A stretch of 48,805 nucleotides of DNA from Burkholderiaceae bacterium (GTDB lineage: Bacteria; Pseudomonadota; Gammaproteobacteria; Burkholderiales; Burkholderiaceae_B), in contig SCSG01000033.1 in assembly GCA_004322135.1 (NCBI GenBank), positions 1 to 48,805 of the forward strand, read 5' to 3'. The notes beneath the pieces were generated by a model. The model was not told the DNA's origin. It did no database searches and was given only the letters and a program-made list of their open reading frames with translations. A program made the position numbers and the translations under genes. Positions 44,453-48,805 of the stretch are shown here, piece by piece. Within the stretch, counting starts at the first letter, position 1; each line of letters begins with the position of its first letter.

Positions 44453-45196
44453 TCACATGCCAACGTGGTCCTGTACGAGACGTGGGTTGGCGCGCAATTC
44501 TTCTGACGAGCCACTCCATACCACGAGGCCTTTTTCCAGGATGTAATGCCTGTCAGCAATACGCATCAATGCTCCTAAATTCTTGTCGATGACCAGCAGC
44601 GAAAGGCCTCGGCTCTTGAGAAGGACGATGCAGCGCCATATGTCCTTGCGAATAATGGGAGCAAGTCCTTCCGTCGCTTCGTCCAGTATCAGCAGTTCGG
44701 GGTTGGTCATGAGCGCACGGCCAATAGCCAGCATTTGCTGCTCGCCGCCCGAAAGATTGCAGCCTAGATGACGTTCGCGTTCTTTCAGTCGTGGGAATAT
44801 GGCATAGATATCGTCCAGCAGCCATTTCTGCTTTGAATGCACAGGATCCTTGGCAGTGGCGATCAGATTTTCACGCACTGACAAATTGGGGAAGACGCGC
44901 CTTCCTTCAGGTACCAGGCCGATGCCCGCATGGGCGATTTGATGCGGCCGCATCCGGTTCAAGTCCATGCCACGTAACGTGATACAGCCTTTTCTTATAG
45001 GCTGCAGCCCCATAATGGTTTTGACCGTGGTGGACTTGCCCATACCGTTGCGTCCCAGAAGGGCGGCACACTGCCCGGAGCTGATTTCCAGGTTGACACC
45101 GAACAGCACCTTGCTGTCCCCGTATGAGGTTTCCACACCTTGCAACTGCAGCAGCGGAGCGGATGAGGGGGGCGATACGGCATTAGAACTCGTCAT
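44453..45196 (-). CDS. livF: Branched-chain amino acid-type ABC transporter ATP-binding protein LivF
   Basis: This 247-residue ATPase has Walker A GRNGMGKST, the signature LSGGEQQMLAIGRAL and Walker B LLILDEATEGLAP. TSYGDSKVLFGVNLEISSGQ and the AHAGIGLVPEGRRVFPNLSV Q-loop region are LivF-like. The start is the ATG at 45196, which overlaps the livG end by 14 bp. The longer frame to 45343 lies inside livG. It would power uptake with LivG, LivH and LivM. The terminal segment (ELRANPRLVQDHVGM) is typical of the family. Confidence 0.93.
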   Translation of the reverse strand: MTSSNAVSPPSSAPLLQLQGVETSYGDSKVLFGVNLEISSGQCAALLGRNGMGKSTTVKTIMGLQPIRKGCITLRGMDLNRMRPHQIAHAGIGLVPEGRRVFPNLSVRENLIATAKDPVHSKQKWLLDDIYAIFPRLKERERHLGCNLSGGEQQMLAIGRALMTNPELLILDEATEGLAPIIRKDIWRCIVLLKSRGLSLLVIDKNLGALMRIADRHYILEKGLVVWSGSSEELRANPRLVQDHVGM

Positions 45197-45938
45197 CGTC
45201 GTCTCCCAGGTACGCGCTTTTAACTTCTTGGTTGGCCTGTATGGCTTGCGGGGTATCGCAGACAATGGCGGCGCCGTAAAGCAGTACCGTAATGCGATCG
45301 GCGAGGGCGAAGACAGCGTCCATGTCATGCTCGACCAGCACAATGCTGTATTCGCCCTTGAGTCGGCTTAGCAGGTCGACCAGCCGTGCCGATTCCTGCT
45401 GACTCATACCCGCCATGGGTTCATCCAGCAGCAGAACGCGGGGGTGCATGGCCAGCGTCATGGCGATCTCTAGCTGTCTCATTTCGCCGTAACCCAGGGC
45501 GCCGGCTCGGCGATTTGCCGCGTGCGACAGCTGAACCTGGCGCAGTGCTTCGTGCGCAGGCTCGTAAAGTTTTTTATCGTCGCGGGCGACGGACCAGAAC
45601 CGAAAGCTGGACCCCTCGCGTGCCTGTACGGCAAGCATGACATTTTCCAGAACTGAAAAATCTTTGAACACCGAGGTAATCTGGTACGAGCGTCCGATAC
45701 CGTTCAGGGCTCTTTCATTGGGCGGTGAACGGGTGATGTCGACGCCGTCCAGGAAAATGTGGCCTTGATCGGGTATGATCTCGCCGGCCAGTTGGTGTAT
45801 GAATGTTGTTTTCCCCGCGCCGTTTGGGCCGATGACGCCATGCAATTCGCCAGTGCGCAGCGTCATGCTCAGATTGTTGGTCGCCGCCAATGCGCCATAA
45901 CGTTTCACCAGGTTTTGCACCTGCAGAATTTCAGTCAT
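45183..45938 (-). CDS. livG: Branched-chain amino acid-type ABC transporter ATP-binding protein LivG
   Basis: This 251-residue ATPase has Walker A GPNGAGKTTFIHQLAG, the LivG-type GIGRSYQITSVFKDFSVLEN segment, the signature LGYGEMRQLEIAMTLA (LSYGE-like) and Walker B VLLLDEPMAGMS. It partners LivF in a heterodimeric motor. It overlaps livM by eight bases and livF by 14, so the genes are translated as one coupled operon. Confidence 0.93.
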   Translation of the reverse strand: MTEILQVQNLVKRYGALAATNNLSMTLRTGELHGVIGPNGAGKTTFIHQLAGEIIPDQGHIFLDGVDITRSPPNERALNGIGRSYQITSVFKDFSVLENVMLAVQAREGSSFRFWSVARDDKKLYEPAHEALRQVQLSHAANRRAGALGYGEMRQLEIAMTLAMHPRVLLLDEPMAGMSQQESARLVDLLSRLKGEYSIVLVEHDMDAVFALADRITVLLYGAAIVCDTPQAIQANQEVKSAYLGDDDDEF

Positions 45939-47010
45939 GATAGGCGCCTTTTGCGGTGAATATGCCGTAAATTCCGCGGCGCATGAAAAGAACCACCAGC
46001 ACGATAAATACGCCGAAGAATCCCAACCAATGCGTGGTGATCAGGTCGGTAACGTTGCCTGGAAGGTCGATAGGCATGGTTGACAGAAACTCTTCCAGCC
46101 CGACAAAAGCGGCAGCACCTACAAGGGGCCCCAGCAACGTGCCCAGGCCACCCAGGACGCACATCAGAATAAGGTCGCCCGAAAGGGTCCAGCTCATGTA
46201 CGAAGGTGAGGCGAACAGTGCAAGATTGGCCAGCAGTACGCCCGCCAGAACGACTATTTGGGCCGAAATGACGTAGGCGAGCAGTTGGTAACGCCTGGCA
46301 GAGAACCCCAGTGCAACCATGCGCCGGCTGTTTTGCTTGCAACCGCGTACGACCGTGCCGAAGCGCGAGCGGACCAGTCGATGCGCCAGGTAGGTCGCTA
46401 TTGCCAGTATGGCCAGAACCAGCACGTAAAATTGGTAGGGGTTGCTGAGATCTATTCCGGGAATATGGCTGCGCGCTGTGATTTGCAGGCCGTCGTCGCC
46501 GCCGTATTCCTTGAGGCTGATGGCCAGGAAATAAAACATTTGTGCGAAGGCCAATGTAATCATGATGAAAGCCATGCCGCTCACCTTGAGGCAGACGTAG
46601 CCGACACCGTAGGCAATGACTGTTCCGAAAATCAGTGCGGCAGCCAGCTGAAGCAGCGCAGAATCAACACCGTATTGTGCCAGTATGCCCACCGCGTAAG
46701 CGCCTACGCCCAGGTAAAGCGCATGGCCGAAGCTGATCATGCCGCCATAGCCAAGAATGATGTTCAGCCCAATGGCGGCAAGGCCCAGAATCATAATGCG
46801 CGATACCAGATCCAGGTAGTAGGTGTGCCCCAGAAAGTGTGAAACAACTGGCACAAGACAAAGCGCCAGGAAAATGGCAATGGCAGGCAACGACGCTTTC
46901 ATGCGGCGTTGCTGAAGCATGGGTGGCATGTTGTCGAAGCCTGTCGACTGGCCTGGAATGGTGTCCAGTGTCATGACTTGTGTGGCTGGAGTAGAGGGCA
47001 TGGGTTTCAT
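45931..47010 (-). CDS. livM: Branched-chain amino acid-type ABC transporter permease LivM
   Basis: This 359-residue inner-membrane permease has eight to ten hydrophobic segments. The LivM features are IMILGLAAIGLNIILGYGGM, ISFGHALYLGVGAYAVGIL, and the EAA-like loop VRSRFGTVVRGCKQNSRRMV (ALGF). A roughly 35-residue hydrophilic N-terminal extension precedes the first helix, and a later ATG could be the true start. It overlaps livH by four bases. The substrate may be branched-chain amino acids or other compounds (amides, aromatic acids), since HAAT permeases vary. Confidence 0.92.
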   Translation of the reverse strand: MKPMPSTPATQVMTLDTIPGQSTGFDNMPPMLQQRRMKASLPAIAIFLALCLVPVVSHFLGHTYYLDLVSRIMILGLAAIGLNIILGYGGMISFGHALYLGVGAYAVGILAQYGVDSALLQLAAALIFGTVIAYGVGYVCLKVSGMAFIMITLAFAQMFYFLAISLKEYGGDDGLQITARSHIPGIDLSNPYQFYVLVLAILAIATYLAHRLVRSRFGTVVRGCKQNSRRMVALGFSARRYQLLAYVISAQIVVLAGVLLANLALFASPSYMSWTLSGDLILMCVLGGLGTLLGPLVGAAAFVGLEEFLSTMPIDLPGNVTDLITTHWLGFFGVFIVLVVLFMRRGIYGIFTAKGAYHD

Positions 47011-47927
47011 CCGTTTCTCGCAGGGAATAGCCCGTTCGGCTTGACGGCAAGCACGACCGCCATCAGCAGGTAGATCAGCATCGAGGCAACGGCAGGGCCG
47101 GCTGCCTGGGCCAGCGATTTTTGAAGCAGTTCGTCGAAAACGCCCGGTAGGAACGCTCGCCCAAGGGTGTCGACCAGACCGATGATTAGGGCACCATAAA
47201 ATGCCCCACGAACGGAGCCGATGCCGCCGGTAACGATGACGACCAGGGTAAGGATGAGGATGGGCTCGCCCATACCGGGTTGAACCGACAAAATAGGCCC
47301 GGCCATGACCCCACCCAATCCGGCCAGCCCAGCACCCAGTCCGAAGATCAGCGTGTTCAGGCGCCTGATGTTCGTGCCCATGGCGTCGACCATTTCAGCG
47401 TCCGCAGCCCCTGCGCGTATCAGCATGCCAATGCGGGTTTTATTGATGAGCAGGTAAAGAAACAGCCCGCTGAGCAGCCCGACGGCAATAATGAAGAAGC
47501 GATACGAGGGATAGGGCAGGCCGAACAGGTTGATGGTGCCCCGAAGCGCTGCAGGCGCGTTGATATAAATGGGTGCCGACCCCCATATGTAGCGCACGAC
47601 CTCGTTGAAAACAAGAATCAGGCCGAAGGTGGCCAGCACTTGATCCAGGTGGTCGCGACTGTAAAGGCCGGCAAGCACGATACGATCCAGCAATATGCCG
47701 ATCAGGATTGCGGCAGGAATTGCAGCAAGCAACGCCAGGTAAAAAGACCCGTATATGTTGAACACGGCCGCTGCCACGTAGGCGCCCATCATGTACAGGG
47801 AGCCGTGTGCCAGGTTCACGAAATTCATGATTCCGAATACCAGCGTCAGGCCCGCGGACAGAAGGAACAGCAGGACGCCGAATTGCAGTCCGTTAAGGAC
47901 TTGCGTGGCTATAAGTTGCATGCCCAT
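47007..47927 (-). CDS. livH: Branched-chain amino acid-type ABC transporter permease LivH
   Basis: This 306-residue permease starts QVLNGLQFGVLLFLLSAGLT, with FGIMNFVNLAHGSLYMMGAY following, both hallmarks of LivH. The cytoplasmic loop RTRIGMLIRAGAADAEMVDA, and the following MGTNIRRL, contact the ATPases. It may start at 47927 or at the second ATG, two codons later. It is the second gene of the operon, 22 bp after the binding-protein gene. Confidence 0.92.
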   Translation of the reverse strand: MGMQLIATQVLNGLQFGVLLFLLSAGLTLVFGIMNFVNLAHGSLYMMGAYVAAAVFNIYGSFYLALLAAIPAAILIGILLDRIVLAGLYSRDHLDQVLATFGLILVFNEVVRYIWGSAPIYINAPAALRGTINLFGLPYPSYRFFIIAVGLLSGLFLYLLINKTRIGMLIRAGAADAEMVDAMGTNIRRLNTLIFGLGAGLAGLGGVMAGPILSVQPGMGEPILILTLVVIVTGGIGSVRGAFYGALIIGLVDTLGRAFLPGVFDELLQKSLAQAAGPAVASMLIYLLMAVVLAVKPNGLFPARNG

Positions 47928-47949
47928 TTCGTATATGCCTTTGAACGGA

Positions 47950-48805
47950 TTATTTCATTGGGCATTGGTTGTGATAGGCGTCTTGCTGCGCCTCGAGTGG
48001 CGTGGCGATTTTTTTCAGGTTGAACTGGCCCTGTGCGTCTTTGACCACTTCGAAGATGGGCAAGTCCTGGATTGGGAAATTGTTGTTGCCAAACTTGAAG
48101 TCGCCGCGCACCGAAGGAAAGTCGGCCTGCTTGAGCGCCGCCATGAACGCCGGTTTGTCTTCGACGTTGCCGCTGACCTTTTTGAGGGCAGAATTCAGCA
48201 GTTGCGCGCCGTCGTAACTTTGTGCGGCGAAATCCGACGGAATGCGCTTGTACTCTTTCTCAAATTCTGCCACGAATTTCTTGTTGGCGGCGTTGTCGAG
48301 GTCGGGACCCCATACCGGACTGGTAATAACGCCCAAGGCACTATCACGCTGCGCAGGAAGATTAATGGCGTCGGTCGTGGAAGTGGAGAGAACTGGAATC
48401 TTGCCCAGCAAACCGGCTTGCTGATACTGACGTAGAAAGTTCACGCCCAGCCCACCCGGGTAGAAGACATAAATGGCATCAGGTTTTTCGGAAGCGATCT
48501 TGGCCAATTCAGCGGAAAAGTCCTGCTGATTTAGCGGCGTATAGATTTCGTCCAGAAGAGGTTCTTTATAGTATCGTTTAAAGCCAGTTACGGAGTCGAA
48601 ACCGGATTGGTAATTAGGTACCATCGTGATGATGCGCTTGTACCCCTTGGACCGCGCATAGCTGCCCATGCTTTCCGCTTTTTGGTCGTTTTGGTAAGAG
48701 GTACTGAAAAAATAGGGCGAGCACTCTTTACCGGCTATCTGGCTGGGGCCAGCGTTGGTGCCGATAAGAAATACTTTCTTTTTGGTTATGGGCCCATGTA
48801 CGGCC
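47950..48805 (-). CDS. Periplasmic binding protein of the HAAT ABC transporter (partial, runs off the window)
   Basis: The C-terminal 284 codons or so of a LivK-type substrate-binding protein are present; the signal peptide and N-terminus lie beyond 48805. Readable parts are KKVFLIGTNAGPSQIAGKEC, SPYFFSTSYQNDQKAESMGS, YKRIITMVPNYQSGFDSVTG and PDAIYVFYPGGLGVNFLRQY. These match the type I periplasmic-binding-protein fold. The ATG at 48669 inside it is internal, since the frame is open and family-like upstream. Position at the head of livHMGF supports its role as the system's receptor. The ligand is undetermined. Confidence 0.9.
   Translation of the reverse strand, partial: AVHGPITKKKVFLIGTNAGPSQIAGKECSPYFFSTSYQNDQKAESMGSYARSKGYKRIITMVPNYQSGFDSVTGFKRYYKEPLLDEIYTPLNQQDFSAELAKIASEKPDAIYVFYPGGLGVNFLRQYQQAGLLGKIPVLSTSTTDAINLPAQRDSALGVITSPVWGPDLDNAANKKFVAEFEKEYKRIPSDFAAQSYDGAQLLNSALKKVSGNVEDKPAFMAALKQADFPSVRGDFKFGNNNFPIQDLPIFEVVKDAQGQFNLKKIATPLEAQQDAYHNQCPMK

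Overview
The window is a chromosomal segment of a betaproteobacterium, most likely a member of the Alcaligenaceae (Bordetella/Pusillimonas-like). This rests on the gene order map-glnD-dsbB diverging from rpsB-tsf-pyrH-frr-uppS-cdsA-dxr-rseP-bamA-skp-lpxD-fabZ-lpxA-lpxB-rnhB, on ppsR/ppsA following, and on protein style. The genus cannot be fixed from sequence reading alone. No rRNA, tRNA or CRISPR array was seen.

Layout. Positions 1-381 are non-coding. 382-4339 (minus) carry dsbB, glnD and map. 4735-20242 (plus) form a long, tightly packed housekeeping cluster: translation (S2, EF-Ts, RRF), UMP kinase, isoprenoid and phospholipid precursors (UppS, CdsA, Dxr), envelope assembly (RseP, BamA, Skp), lipid A synthesis (LpxD, FabZ, LpxA, LpxB), RNase HII and an RNA methyltransferase. 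20313-29445 hold ppsR/ppsA, a methylguanine-DNA methyltransferase, smpB, ratA-rnfH, a 3-hydroxyisobutyryl-CoA hydrolase-like protein, ygfZ and mltG. The native order then continues tmk-holB-tatD, but tmk is broken.

The main discovery is at 29445-38916. The native thymidylate kinase gene (tmk) is cut inside its P-loop codons by an 8,818-bp mobile element. The host reading frame stops being native after Gly-Leu-Asp-Gly-Ala (to 29495) and resumes at Gly-Ala-Gly-Lys-Ser-Thr (from 38308). The only sequence common to both junctions is a 6-bp GGCGCG. An inverted repeat, ATGTAAAC, lies exactly 20 nt inside each junction. Just inside the left end the element carries a complete but divergent, AT-richer tmk of its own (29603-30232), which presumably replaces the essential gene that the insertion destroys. 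Next comes the N-terminal part of what looks like a large integrase-type protein, cut off before any catalytic domain. The rest of the element is a scar field (frameshifted conserved gene, antisense cusA fragment, IS21 istA fragment, IS66 tail) around an intact TolC/MFP/RND efflux operon (32278-37771). At the right end an element-supplied start and ribosome-binding site are fused in frame to the promoterless 3' part of the host tmk. The element therefore appears to take over an essential gene and supply a substitute, and has since been immobilised by loss of its recombinase.

Right of the island are holB, tatD, a secreted ankyrin-repeat protein preceded by AT-rich 14-bp tandem repeats, and a ketopantoate reductase-like gene. 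On the minus strand follow a type II NADH dehydrogenase-like flavoprotein and a branched-chain amino-acid-type ABC transporter operon (binding protein-livH-livM-livG-livF), whose binding-protein gene runs off the window end.
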